DNA of 39,997 bases from Alicyclobacillus contaminans DSM 17975 (GTDB taxonomy: Bacteria > Bacillota > Bacilli > Alicyclobacillales > Alicyclobacillaceae). Of this stretch, positions 7,618 through 15,421 are shown piece by piece; within the stretch, counting starts at the first letter, position 1; the number at the start of each line of letters is the position of its first letter. The translations under genes were made by a program, and so were the position numbers. The stretch covers positions 1 through 39,997 of the forward strand of contig NZ_AUCA01000032.1 in assembly GCF_000429525.1 (NCBI RefSeq), read 5' to 3'. The notes under the pieces were generated by a model. The model searched no databases. It was not told the origin of the DNA and was given only the letters and a program-made list of their open reading frames with translations.

Positions 7618-8667
7618 ATGGGCGTGAATGAGACACGACCGGTGCGGCCAGGCGAGGAACTGCCGGCGGAAAGGCTGGCCAGCTACCTGCGCGACCACGT
7701 GCCGGATTATCCGGGGGGTGCGGTGCAGATTGCGCAGTTTTCCGCCGGGCATTCGAATCTCACCTACCTGCTTCAATGCGGCGACTGGGAGGCGGTGCTG
7801 CGGCGCCCACCGCACGGGCCCGTACCGCCGAAGGCACATGATATGGCGCGTGAGCATCGCTGGCTGCAGGCGGTGCACCCGGTGTTTCCATTGGCGCCGA
7901 AGCCCTATGTGTACTGCGATCAGCCTGAAGTGCTCGGCGCTCCGTTCTTTGTGATGGAACGCCGTTCCGGTATCGTGGTGGATCGGTCGTGGCCGGATGC
8001 CTATCCGGAGACACCCGAGGCCGCGCGGGCGTTGGCGGAAGCACTCATTGACACACTGGTCGCACTGCACGCGGTGGATTACTCGGCCACGGCGGTGGTC
8101 GACATGGTTCGTCCGGAAGGCTACCTGGAGCGGCAGGTCACCGGGCTCGTCCAACGTTATCAGCGGGCCCAAACGCACGACAATCCGTTGGCGCTCAAGG
8201 TGGGGCAGTGGATGGTGAATCATCTTCCGAAATCTCCCACGCCCACGCTGATTCACAACGATCTCAAGCTGAACAACATGCTGTTCGCACCAACGGATCC
8301 AGGGCGGCCTGTCGCTGTGCTGGACTGGGAGATGTCCACGGTCGGTGACCCGCTGTCGGACTTTGCGATACTGCTGAGTTATTGGTGTGAACCGGACGAT
8401 CCGCCGCTCTTTCGGCAGCTGATCTCCCCGCTGACCACGCGGCCGGGGTTTCCGAACCGAGACGCGCTGATTCAAACGTACGCTTGCAAATCCGGACGGG
8501 ACGTGTCACAGATGAGGTACTACATGGTGTTCGGCTACTTCAAAGCGGCCGTCATCTGTCAGCAGATTTTCTATCGGTACGCCAAGGGTCAGACGGACGA
8601 TGAGCGCTTCTCCCAACTGGGTGCAGCGGCCGACGGCCTGGTGGAACGCGCCTTCGCGCTCCTCTGA
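7618..8667 (+). CDS. APH-fold small-molecule kinase (ACAD10/11 kinase domain, LvaA-like)
   Basis: 349 residues of the aminoglycoside-phosphotransferase/choline-kinase fold. The N-lobe has FSAGHSNLTYLL and EAVLRRPPHG; the catalytic loop is LIHNDLKLNNMLF (HxDxxxxN) and the metal loop is VLDWEMSTVGDPLSD. This subtype is the N-terminal partner domain of human ACAD11 and the separate LvaA kinase, which phosphorylates a 4-hydroxyacyl-CoA, rather than an antibiotic-resistance enzyme. It follows the acyl-CoA dehydrogenase by 45 bases with GGAGG 14 bases before the ATG. It should function in hydroxy-fatty-acid catabolism; which chain lengths is unknown. Confidence 0.85.
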   Translation: MGVNETRPVRPGEELPAERLASYLRDHVPDYPGGAVQIAQFSAGHSNLTYLLQCGDWEAVLRRPPHGPVPPKAHDMAREHRWLQAVHPVFPLAPKPYVYCDQPEVLGAPFFVMERRSGIVVDRSWPDAYPETPEAARALAEALIDTLVALHAVDYSATAVVDMVRPEGYLERQVTGLVQRYQRAQTHDNPLALKVGQWMVNHLPKSPTPTLIHNDLKLNNMLFAPTDPGRPVAVLDWEMSTVGDPLSDFAILLSYWCEPDDPPLFRQLISPLTTRPGFPNRDALIQTYACKSGRDVSQMRYYMVFGYFKAAVICQQIFYRYAKGQTDDERFSQLGAAADGLVERAFALL

Positions 8668-8801
8668 CCTCTTCACAGGCCATGACCAGAGGTCGCCTCG
8701 GTGGCGGTCTTTCTGGCGTGGTCTGCTTGCGTCCTCCGTCGCGATGGCCGATACTAAGAAGGCAGAGTTGCCGTGTGCAAACTGCGGAGGAGGGAGAGCG
8801 T

Positions 8802-9146
8802 ATGGGCCCGATTCAAAAGGAAGACGTACAACGCGCGATTGAGCGCTTTGTCGGCAAGAATGTGTATTTGCACCTGGAAACGACGAACGGCGCGTACGCA
8901 GCCCGCCAAGGCATGATGGCGGTGTGTGCCTACATACGGAACGGTCTCGTTTCCTTTCACCGGGGTGTCATCACCGGGGATGGTCCTTATCGTGTGGGCT
9001 TGAAGATGGACAACGGATGGATCTACGGAGAAGGGCTCACGGATTACGAAATTGACGACGCCGGTCGGCTGCTCCTCGCGGGGCATGATTCGGAGGGGCG
9101 TCTGGCCATCGCGCTGCAGTTGAGTGAAACACCATTTCCGATGTGA
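8802..9146 (+). CDS. yojF: YojF family protein (DUF1806)
   Basis: 114 residues from ATG 8802, which has a good GGAGGAGG site; the frame extends upstream to 8682 without a ribosome site. The sequence KNVYLHLETTNGAYA, then GLKMDNGWIYGEGLTDYE, resembles B. subtilis YojF, a small protein always found next to bshB2. Its biochemical role is not known; the fixed pairing with the deacetylase suggests a helper in bacillithiol metabolism. It precedes bshB2 by 15 bases, so both lie in one transcript. Bases 8668-8801 hold only a possible weak hairpin. Confidence 0.85.
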   Translation: MGPIQKEDVQRAIERFVGKNVYLHLETTNGAYAARQGMMAVCAYIRNGLVSFHRGVITGDGPYRVGLKMDNGWIYGEGLTDYEIDDAGRLLLAGHDSEGRLAIALQLSETPFPM

Positions 9147-9161
9147 GGGGAGGCGTACGGG

Positions 9162-9836
9162 ATGGAAGAACGTCATGTGTTGGCGGTGTATCCCCATCCT
9201 GACGATGAGACCTTTGGCAAAGCCGGAACCATTGCGCTGTACACCCAAGCCGGCGTGCCTGTCACCCTGATCTGCGGCACGCTGGGGCAGATGGGCCGCA
9301 ACATGGGCAAGCCGTTTTTTGCAACCCGGGAGACTCTGCCCATCATTCGGGAGCAGGAACTGCGAAACGCGTGCTCCATTCTGGGCATTCAAGATCTGCG
9401 GCTATTGGGGCTGCGCGATAAAACAGTGGAGTTCGAAGACCCGGAGGAACTGGCGGACAAGATCTTCGCGGTGATCCAAGAAGTCAATCCGTCCGTGATT
9501 CTCACCTACTATCCGGAGTACGGCGTGCATCCGGATCACAATGCGATGTCCGCGGCCACCGTGCTTGCAGTGAAACGCCTGCCTCGGGAAGCGCGGCCCA
9601 AAATCTATGCATCGCCCATTGTGGACAACCCGCGCAAGCTGTTTGGCCCACCGGATGTGGTCTTTGACGTGACACCGGTGCTGGACATCAAGCTTGCGGC
9701 CATCCGTGCCCATCGCTCCCAGTCGGAGGCGATGATGGCGCGTTGGGAGAAGGAGGCCGAGGCCAGCCCGGAAGCGCGAAAGCGTTGGGAACAGTGGATG
9801 GGGACAGAGCAGTACTGGATCTATCCCGTGGATTGA
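9162..9836 (+). CDS. bshB2: bacillithiol biosynthesis N-acetylglucosaminyl-malate deacetylase BshB2
   Basis: 224 residues of the PIG-L/LmbE zinc deacetylase fold. The zinc and catalytic motif HPDDE is at residues 12-16 and the third zinc ligand lies in YGVHPDHNAMS. BshB2 removes acetate from GlcNAc-malate, the second step of bacillithiol synthesis, and may also act on bacillithiol conjugates. The yojF-bshB2 order matches Bacillus. AGGGGAGG precedes the ATG. The glycosyltransferase BshA and ligase BshC are not in this window. Confidence 0.92.
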   Translation: MEERHVLAVYPHPDDETFGKAGTIALYTQAGVPVTLICGTLGQMGRNMGKPFFATRETLPIIREQELRNACSILGIQDLRLLGLRDKTVEFEDPEELADKIFAVIQEVNPSVILTYYPEYGVHPDHNAMSAATVLAVKRLPREARPKIYASPIVDNPRKLFGPPDVVFDVTPVLDIKLAAIRAHRSQSEAMMARWEKEAEASPEARKRWEQWMGTEQYWIYPVD

Positions 9837-9855
9837 CCGAGACATCGCATATCCC

Positions 9856-9885
9856 GCAGCCCGCCCTGAATCCGGGGCGGGCTGC
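9856..9885 (+). terminator. strong GC hairpin after bshB2
   Basis: Perfect 11-bp stem (9856-9866 with 9875-9885) and 8-base loop, 19 bases after the bshB2 stop. There is no T run, so it may terminate weakly, need a factor, or protect the 3' end. Confidence 0.5.
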
Positions 9886-9990
9886 ATCACGTTCGCACCG
9901 GAGTTGGGGCCATTGCATGGCATGCATGTCTACCGCTGGACAACCGGTCATACAGTGTGATGAACGCTGTGTCCAGAGGGGGGAATGGTC

Positions 9991-10902
9991 ATGCCGGGCG
10001 AATTGACCGCGCTGCTGTGCGCACTCTGCTATGCCCTGACCTATATATTTCTCAACAAGGCCCAGGCCGACGGGCAAACGGTGGACGATGGGCTGCTGCC
10101 AGTGCTGGTGGTGAGCGTGATGACCTTGGGCGGGGCGTTTGCCATGCAGCGGGCATTGTCGGGAGCACCGTTGGATCTGCTGCGGGTTGGCTATCGCCCC
10201 GTTCTGTACTGTGCGGCCGGCGCGCTGCTGGCGACGTTTCTCGGGCGTTTGTGCCTGTTTGCCGCGATTAGCCAATTGGGAGCCACCCGCAGCGTCGTGA
10301 TCAAATCGCTGGCACCCGCGGTGACGGTGATCTTGGCAGTGGTATTCCTCGGAGAGTCTCCGGATTTGGACGATTGGTTGGGATTTATTTTGCTCGGCGG
10401 CAGCATCGTGCTGCTGGTATTGGAGAAAGTCTGGACGCGTGATGAACGCTTGCTGGAGAGCGTGACCGCGCGCGGCATTGCATTGGCGCTGTTGTCCGCC
10501 GGGCTGCAGGGAGGCGGACACATCATGCGCAAACTCGCTGTCAGCCAGGCGGATACGCTGCCGCCGCTGCTGGCTTCGGCGTTTGAGGTGTTGTTTGCGC
10601 TGGCGTTCTACGTCATCTACCTCATGTTTCGCGGGCGCCTGGTTGCCTATGCACGATTTTATCTACGCCGTTTCAACCTGTATCTGTTGGCGGCCGGGGT
10701 TGTATCGTCCACCGCCGTGCTCCTGTTTTTTTCCGCCTCGCGCACTGTCCCCGTTTCCACCGTGGCCGTTTTGGTCGGCCTGCAGCCAGTGGTGGTGGTG
10801 GTGGTCTCATCCATATTCTTCCGAGGCCTCGAACGCATCACCTGGTTGACCTATGTGTACGTACTGTGTATGGTGGTTGGTGTGACCATCCTGGTGCGCT
10901 AA
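9991..10902 (+). CDS. EamA/DMT-superfamily permease
   Basis: 303 residues with about ten membrane helices arranged as two EamA repeats, the second starting near LLESVTARGIALALL. The repeat ends carry typical motifs: VIKSLAPAVTVILAVVFLGE in the first and VAVLVGLQPVVVVVVSSIFF in the second. Substrates of this family are metabolites or amino acids and cannot be predicted from sequence. GAGGGGGG is too close to ATG 9985 but 8 bases before ATG 9991, which is preferred. The gene stands alone between two terminated units. Confidence 0.82.
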   Translation: MPGELTALLCALCYALTYIFLNKAQADGQTVDDGLLPVLVVSVMTLGGAFAMQRALSGAPLDLLRVGYRPVLYCAAGALLATFLGRLCLFAAISQLGATRSVVIKSLAPAVTVILAVVFLGESPDLDDWLGFILLGGSIVLLVLEKVWTRDERLLESVTARGIALALLSAGLQGGGHIMRKLAVSQADTLPPLLASAFEVLFALAFYVIYLMFRGRLVAYARFYLRRFNLYLLAAGVVSSTAVLLFFSASRTVPVSTVAVLVGLQPVVVVVVSSIFFRGLERITWLTYVYVLCMVVGVTILVR

Positions 10903-11016
10903 CTCCACAATTTTTCCACATTCTATTCATGCTCGCTTCAAATCTGTTTGCGAAAATAGAGTCGAACATGGCCGGGAGAAGATGCACACCGGCAGAGCGG
11001 TGAGGAGGCGTTCGGC

Positions 11017-12147
11017 ATGGCCAAGAAGCGACGCACCATTCCAACGTTAGCGTTGGTGCTGTGCGCGGGTGTTGGAGGATACGTGGTTTGGCACGGGCAA
11101 AGCGGTGAAGCGACGCCCGCTGTGGGCAGCGAACATACATCTGGACAGCAAGACTACACATTGACATTCAATCATCGACATGATCTCGGATCCGCGTACG
11201 GTGTTGGGACAACCAGCAGCAACGCGCAAGGATGGTACGGATGGACGGGAGCATCCGGCGCTGGCGCAGGGGCGACGGTCCAGCCGGATCCGACTGCGGC
11301 GGAGCAGCCGAGTGACGGTACGAGCTCGACCACCTCGCTGCCGCAGGGCACGCAGGCGTCCGGGAACTGGGCAGGTTACATCACCGAGCCCACCGGCGGA
11401 CAGCGCTATACCAGTGTGTCCGGTAGCTGGACGGTCCCGAACATCAGCGGCAGTCAAAATGGCATCGCTGCGCAATGGATTGGACTTGGAGGCGTTTCTT
11501 CCCAGGATCTCTTGCAGATGGGCACCATTGAGCAGTACGTGAACGGGACGGTTGAAGCGGACGTGTTCTGGGAAAAGCTCCCCGCCGCGGCACAGAACAT
11601 CATGACCGTTCCTGTGGGTTCCAAGATCAACGCCAAAATCAGCAAAGCGTCCGGTAGTACGTGGGACGTGACCTTTACGGCCACCACACCTTCCGGACAA
11701 ACGCTCTCGAAAACCATTCCCGTTCAATTGAGCGCCAGCTATGCGGCCAACATCGGTACTTCAGCGGAGTGGATCAGCGAAGATCCCTCGACTGAACAAA
11801 ATCGGCTGTATCCGTTGGCCAACTCCGGTACGGTTCAGTTCACCTCCGCGCTGGTCGATGGTCAGCCCATCTCGGCGACGGGCAATCAGGTGGAACCGGT
11901 GGCGCTGGTCGACAGCAGTGGCGACGTCCTGATTGCGCCATCCGCATTGGGCAGTGACGGTGCGTCGTTCACCACCACGACGCTGAGCACGGGATCGGCG
12001 AACTCGCCGTACAGCCAAATCGGACGCCGCAGAGGCGGCATGGGGCACGGCGGAGGTTGGCGCGAGACGGTCGGTTGGACCGGGTATGGCAGTTACAGTG
12101 TCGGAAACTCCTACGTCGAAGTCACCGTGGGTGGCGGCTGGCGCTGA
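11017..12147 (+). CDS. secreted G1-family (eqolisin) glutamic peptidase
   Basis: 376 residues: an N-terminal signal/anchor helix (PTLALVLCAGVGGYVVW), a low-complexity Ser/Thr/Gly propeptide-like region to about residue 110, then the G1 beta-sandwich starting at SGNWAGYI. The catalytic pair is visible: Gln153 in AAQWIGLGG and Glu251 in SAEWISEDP. G1 peptidases act at acid pH outside the cell and are known from fungi and acidophiles such as Alicyclobacillus. The end has an unusual Gly/Trp/Arg-rich segment (GRRRGGMGHGGGWRE) inserted before the last beta strand. GAGGAGG precedes the ATG. Confidence 0.88.
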   Translation: MAKKRRTIPTLALVLCAGVGGYVVWHGQSGEATPAVGSEHTSGQQDYTLTFNHRHDLGSAYGVGTTSSNAQGWYGWTGASGAGAGATVQPDPTAAEQPSDGTSSTTSLPQGTQASGNWAGYITEPTGGQRYTSVSGSWTVPNISGSQNGIAAQWIGLGGVSSQDLLQMGTIEQYVNGTVEADVFWEKLPAAAQNIMTVPVGSKINAKISKASGSTWDVTFTATTPSGQTLSKTIPVQLSASYAANIGTSAEWISEDPSTEQNRLYPLANSGTVQFTSALVDGQPISATGNQVEPVALVDSSGDVLIAPSALGSDGASFTTTTLSTGSANSPYSQIGRRRGGMGHGGGWRETVGWTGYGSYSVGNSYVEVTVGGGWR

Positions 12148-12232
12148 ATGGGATGGCTGGCGAGACGTATGACCGTCCGCACTTTGATGCAGGGATGATG
12201 AGGCTTCGGTCGCGGGCTCATCACATCGAAAG

Positions 12233-12264
12233 AACAGGTGCGTCATTCTGGCGCACCTGTTTTT
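12233..12264 (+). terminator. intrinsic terminator of the G1 peptidase gene
   Basis: 10-bp stem (12233-12242 with 12252-12261) with its 3' side running into TTTTT. The group II intron relic begins six bases after this T run, the usual insertion site of class C introns. Confidence 0.85.
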
Positions 12265-12270
12265 GTAGTA

Positions 12271-12838
12271 GTACGCCCGGCCTGGGCGGTTCTCTATAGG
12301 GTGAAAGTCCCGAACGGGGGGGTGGCGACACACCTACCGTTAGCCAATAGCAAGGGTGCCCATCGCGAGGTGGGATCTGAAGACCAGCTATGTGATGTCA
12401 AGTCCATCATCGAGTTTTAAGAACATTGAAGGGAAGTGATGTTTTAGGGTGTAGTTTAGTAAGCCTGTGCAAGGGTGGCGTACTTTCGAATCGCAGAGAT
12501 GAAAGGGCATTGCGAGCGGTTTGATGCGTGGATTCGACGACGCCTTCGGATGTGCATCTGGAAGCAGTGGAAAAAGGTACGAACCCGAATGCGGGAACTG
12601 CGAGCCTTCAACCAACCGGACTGGATCGCATTCATGATGGCAAACTCACGTTGGGGACCTTGGGAAATGGCGAAGAACCTGAACAACGCCATGGACGAGG
12701 CGTATTTTGAACGGCTTGGGTTGAAAAGTTTGCAGGAGAGGTAATTTCAACTTCGTAGTGCTTTATGAACCGCCGTATGCGGACCCGCATGTACGGTGGT
12801 GTGAGAGGTCGGGGGCTAGGCGCCCCCTCCTACTCGAT
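12271..12838 (+). mobile_element. group IIC intron, internally deleted relic
   Basis: The left end (GTACGCCCGGCCTGGGCGG, CTATAGGGTGAAAGTCCCGA, AGCAAGGGTGCCC, GGGATCTGAAG) matches domain I of class IIC introns such as that of Oceanobacillus iheyensis. The right end carries domain V (GAACCGCCGTATGCGG to TACGGTGGTGTGAGAGG, 12771-12808) and domain VI ending CCTACTCGAT. Similarity to domain I stops near 12385, and only the end of the maturase remains, so a deletion removed the rest of domain I, domains II-III and most of the reverse transcriptase. Total 568 bases against roughly 1.8-2 kb for a complete element. Self-splicing is unlikely. Confidence 0.85.
12475..12744 (+). pseudogene. ltrA: group II intron reverse transcriptase/maturase, C-terminal remnant
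   Basis: About 89 residues corresponding to the thumb (X, maturase-specific) domain: AYFRIAEMKG, DAWIRRRLRMCIWKQWKK, RTRMRELRAF and AYFERLGLKSL are typical. No HNH endonuclease follows, which suits a class C intron. The catalytic YADD palm is gone. The frame lies inside the intron relic, ending 26 bases before domain V, as expected for an ORF placed in domain IV. Confidence 0.85.
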
Positions 12839-12857
12839 CTTGGCCGCGTATGTTAGA

Positions 12858-13706
12858 TCACACGTCGCCGTTGGAGGCATGCGCCCACTTCCACGCCGGG
12901 AAGGTGCCAACAATTCGCACCTGGTGGTCGAACGTGCGCAGAATGGAAATGGCTTTCTGCATCTTCGGGTCTTCGAGACCCGCCTCCACGTCGAATGCGA
13001 ATTGATAGGTGCCGAGCCGCGTCTTGGTCGGGCGAGAGGAAATCCAGGACAGGTTCAAGTGGAACGCCGCGAACACGTTCAGGATGGTGGCCAAGATACC
13101 GGCGTATTCGGCGCACGGAAGCACCAGCAGCATGGTTTTATCCGCGTTGGCGGGAATAACCTGGCCTTTGCGGACGATGACGAAACGGGTGTGGTTGTTG
13201 TCCGCGTCCTGAATCTGTTCATGGAGAATGGACAGGCCAAACGTTTTGGCCGCGAACGCGGAGGCGATGGCGGCCACATCCGTGCGGCCGCTGGCGACAA
13301 TTTCTTTCGCGGCCGCAGCGGTGCTTGAAAAGTGTCGGGTCGGAAAGCCGTGGCGATGGAGGAATTGGCGGCATTGGGCCAAGGCGGGGGGAATGGACCA
13401 TATCTCCCGAACGTCGGCGAGATTCGTTTCCGGGAGCCCCAGCAGCATCTGTTGGACCGGAAGGACAAATTCACCGCACACAAACAGCTCGGGCGCTGCA
13501 AAGATTCCGTCCAACGCCACTGTGACGGAGCCATCGATGGAATTTTCGATGGGCACCATGCCGTATGTCACATCGCCGCGCTGCACAGCTTCCAGCACAT
13601 CGGGGATGGTCTGGCAAACGGTCCACGTCACCTCCTCACGCGCAAAATAGCGCATGGCGGCTTCTTCGCTGAAGGTGCCGTGGGGGCCAAGATAGGCAAC
13701 ATGCAT
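12858..13706 (-). CDS. pheA: prephenate dehydratase
   Basis: 282 residues. It decarboxylates and dehydrates prephenate to phenylpyruvate, the committed step to phenylalanine. The N-terminus MHVAYLGPHGTFSEEAA, the PIENSIDGSV loop and the SSTAAAAKEI motif mark the catalytic domain; the C-terminal ACT domain (about 200-275) should bind phenylalanine, though the usual ESRP reads SSRP in WISSRPTKT. GAGGAGGA abuts the upstream ATG and is 6 bases from ATG 13706, which is chosen. It is a single gene whose 3' end lies 19 bases from the intron relic. Confidence 0.93.
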   Translation of the reverse strand: MHVAYLGPHGTFSEEAAMRYFAREEVTWTVCQTIPDVLEAVQRGDVTYGMVPIENSIDGSVTVALDGIFAAPELFVCGEFVLPVQQMLLGLPETNLADVREIWSIPPALAQCRQFLHRHGFPTRHFSSTAAAAKEIVASGRTDVAAIASAFAAKTFGLSILHEQIQDADNNHTRFVIVRKGQVIPANADKTMLLVLPCAEYAGILATILNVFAAFHLNLSWISSRPTKTRLGTYQFAFDVEAGLEDPKMQKAISILRTFDHQVRIVGTFPAWKWAHASNGDV

Positions 13707-13882
13707 GGTCATTCCTCCTCGTACCGTGCGGGCATGGGGGACCAATCAACCAGAATTGGCCGGCATAACGCCGTGAACTGCCGATCCGGCGGACATTGGG
13801 TAGTGCAATTCGTCGACGACGTCTGGAATCCCTGCTCCTGATGGAAGGATACGCTACAATATTGGGGAAAGGAGTGCAATGG

Positions 13883-14368
13883 ATGGCTGAGATTGAACAG
13901 TTGGTCGTAGAGCGCAGGCACATCAAACAGTTCGCGGATCGACCGGTGGATGAGAGCGAGCTGCTGTGCTGGCTGGATGCGGCCGCGCACGCACCGAATC
14001 ATCGGATGACGCAGCCGTGGGAGGTCATCTTTGTAGGCCCGGAAACGCGCGCCCGGTTGAACCACCCCGCCAATTTTGGAGAAGCGCCGGTGGTGATGGC
14101 CGTACTGTCGAAGGCGCCGGAGCTGGCGATGGAGCGGGACGAAAACCTGATTGCCACCGCCTGCTTCATCCAGAATTTCTCATTGATTGCGTGGTCGCAC
14201 GGCGTGGGTGTCCGATGGACGTCCATTGGTTGGAAAGCATCTGTGCATGAAGCGCTCGGGGTTTCGGACGACTGGGACGTGATTGTCCTTGGCGTAGGCT
14301 ATCCGGCGGAAGTGCCCGCGCCGAAGCCGCGGACGCCGATGGCCGAAAAAGTTCGGACGCTGCCGTGA
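13883..14368 (+). CDS. nitroreductase-family protein
   Basis: 161 residues, short for the family but within the range of its compact members. VERRHIKQFADRPV gives the FMN-phosphate contact, followed by AAAHAPNHRMTQPWEVIFVG and, late, VIVLGVGYPAE. Such flavoproteins reduce nitro groups, quinones or related acceptors with NAD(P)H; the native substrate is unknown. AAAGGAG lies 8 bases before ATG 13883. A TACAAT at 13855-13860 may be its -10 box. It is divergent from pheA. Confidence 0.82.
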   Translation: MAEIEQLVVERRHIKQFADRPVDESELLCWLDAAAHAPNHRMTQPWEVIFVGPETRARLNHPANFGEAPVVMAVLSKAPELAMERDENLIATACFIQNFSLIAWSHGVGVRWTSIGWKASVHEALGVSDDWDVIVLGVGYPAEVPAPKPRTPMAEKVRTLP

Positions 14369-14428
14369 AGCCCGGTGCGAGAAGGTTTGGCCGCCCTGCG
14401 CGGGCGGCCCAGAGGGGGAGGGACCGGT

Positions 14429-14512
14429 TTGCTTCGCATTGCCAGTTTTGCGGCGCTGGTGATCCTCATGTTCGTCGCTGGCATGTTGGTCGCCCGTTGG
14501 CTTCACGGTTGA
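14429..14512 (+). CDS. putative 27-residue single-span membrane peptide
   Basis: TTG at 14429 follows a strong purine-rich site (AGAGGGGGAGGGA) by about 7 bases and opens MLRIASFAALVILMFVAG with a short MLVARWLHG tail before a TGA. The peptide has one hydrophobic helix flanked by single basic residues. A GC hairpin (14389-14396 with 14402-14409) lies just before its ribosome site. No family is recognised. Translation is inferred from the ribosome site and composition only. Confidence 0.4.
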   Translation: MLRIASFAALVILMFVAGMLVARWLHG

Positions 14513-14604
14513 GACGAGGGACTTTTTGCGCCGATGTCCTTCCGGTATTCTGATAACAAACGAGCACAGCGGGGACGGATTCTGTGCACCGGGGGGAAAG
14601 CCGC

Positions 14605-15291
14605 ATGTTTCATCACGATGTGCTGAAAATCGTGGTCGCCGCATTGCTCGGAATTCTCGTGGGACTCGAGCGGGAATTGAAACGCAAGCCGCTCGGGCTG
14701 AAAACGTGCCTCGTGATTTCCGTGACCAGTTGCCTGTTGACCATTGTGTCCATCGATGCGGCCATGGCGACCAACGCGATGACGAATGGCGTGTTCCGCG
14801 CGGATCCCATGCGGCTGGCCGCGCAGATTGTCAGCGGTATCGGGTTTCTCGGCGCAGGTGTCATCCTCCGCAAGAACAACGAAGTCATCTCCGGTCTGAC
14901 CACCGCCGCCATGGTCTGGGCTTCCTCTGGGCTCGGCATCGCCGTCGGCGCCGGGTACTACGTGGATGCGGTGACGGGGCTGCTGCTGATTATCGTCAGC
15001 GTGGACCTCGTCCCCTTTGTCCTCAGGCGGGTGGGACCACGGGTGCTGAACGAAAAGGAAGTGGAGATTCACCTGGTGGTCGAACGACACGTGACGTTGT
15101 CGGACATTCTCACTGCGGTTCAGGTGTTGGAGGCGAAGGTGGAACGAATTCGCACCAACAAGGTGGCGGACGGGACCAAGGAACTGAAGTTGACTTGCAT
15201 CGTCCATGTGTCGGTGCCGCTGATGGAGCTCTACAGTTCTCTTGAAGCGCTCGATGGTGTGGTGAGCATGTCCACCACGCTGATTCACTGA
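14605..15291 (+). CDS. MgtC/SapB-family membrane protein
   Basis: 228 residues: four to five N-terminal membrane helices with the family hallmarks GILVGLERELKRKPLGLKT and QIVSGIGFLGAGVI, LTTAAMVWASSGLG, then a soluble ACT-like C-terminal domain from about residue 145. MgtC proteins influence magnesium homeostasis and, in pathogens, the F-ATPase; in Firmicutes the role is little defined. The ATG at 14605 has GGGGGGAAA at proper distance, better than the GTG at 14584. No Mg riboswitch or transporter partner is visible. Confidence 0.85.
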   Translation: MFHHDVLKIVVAALLGILVGLERELKRKPLGLKTCLVISVTSCLLTIVSIDAAMATNAMTNGVFRADPMRLAAQIVSGIGFLGAGVILRKNNEVISGLTTAAMVWASSGLGIAVGAGYYVDAVTGLLLIIVSVDLVPFVLRRVGPRVLNEKEVEIHLVVERHVTLSDILTAVQVLEAKVERIRTNKVADGTKELKLTCIVHVSVPLMELYSSLEALDGVVSMSTTLIH

Positions 15292-15294
15292 GAC

Positions 15295-15324
15295 TTGACA
15301 GCGTCCCATTCCGCGTGGTAATGT
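15295..15324 (+). promoter_or_regulatory. promoter of tRNA-Gln
   Basis: TTGACA (15295-15300), an 18-base spacer and TAATGT (15319-15324) end 19 bases before the tRNA. The -35 is a perfect sigma-A match and the position fits. Confidence 0.7.
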
Positions 15325-15343
15325 ACTACCTGCGCGCCGCTGA

Positions 15344-15418
15344 TGGGGAGTAGCCAAGCGGTAAGGCAACGGACTTTGACTCCGTCATGCGAAGGTTCGA
15401 TCCCTTCCTCCCCAGCCA
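15344..15418 (+). tRNA. trnQ: tRNA-Gln (anticodon TTG)
   Basis: The 75-base gene folds into the cloverleaf: acceptor TGGGGAG (15344-15350) pairs with CTCCCCA (15408-15414), the anticodon loop CTTTGAC carries TTG at 15376-15378, and the T loop reads GGTTCGATCC. The discriminator is G and the CCA end is encoded. Confidence 0.95.
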
Positions 15419-15421
15419 CGA

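Noticed and set aside
6634-8475. Minus-strand open frame of 613 codons across the acyl-CoA dehydrogenase and kinase genes
   Set aside because: It lies antisense to two well-supported genes, has no ribosome site or family resemblance, and is rich in Arg/His/Pro/Gln as expected for an antisense shadow in G+C-rich codon usage.
7618-8667. Aminoglycoside resistance kinase
   Set aside because: The fold is shared, but sequence subtype and operon partners point to acyl-CoA metabolism; there is no resistance or mobile context.
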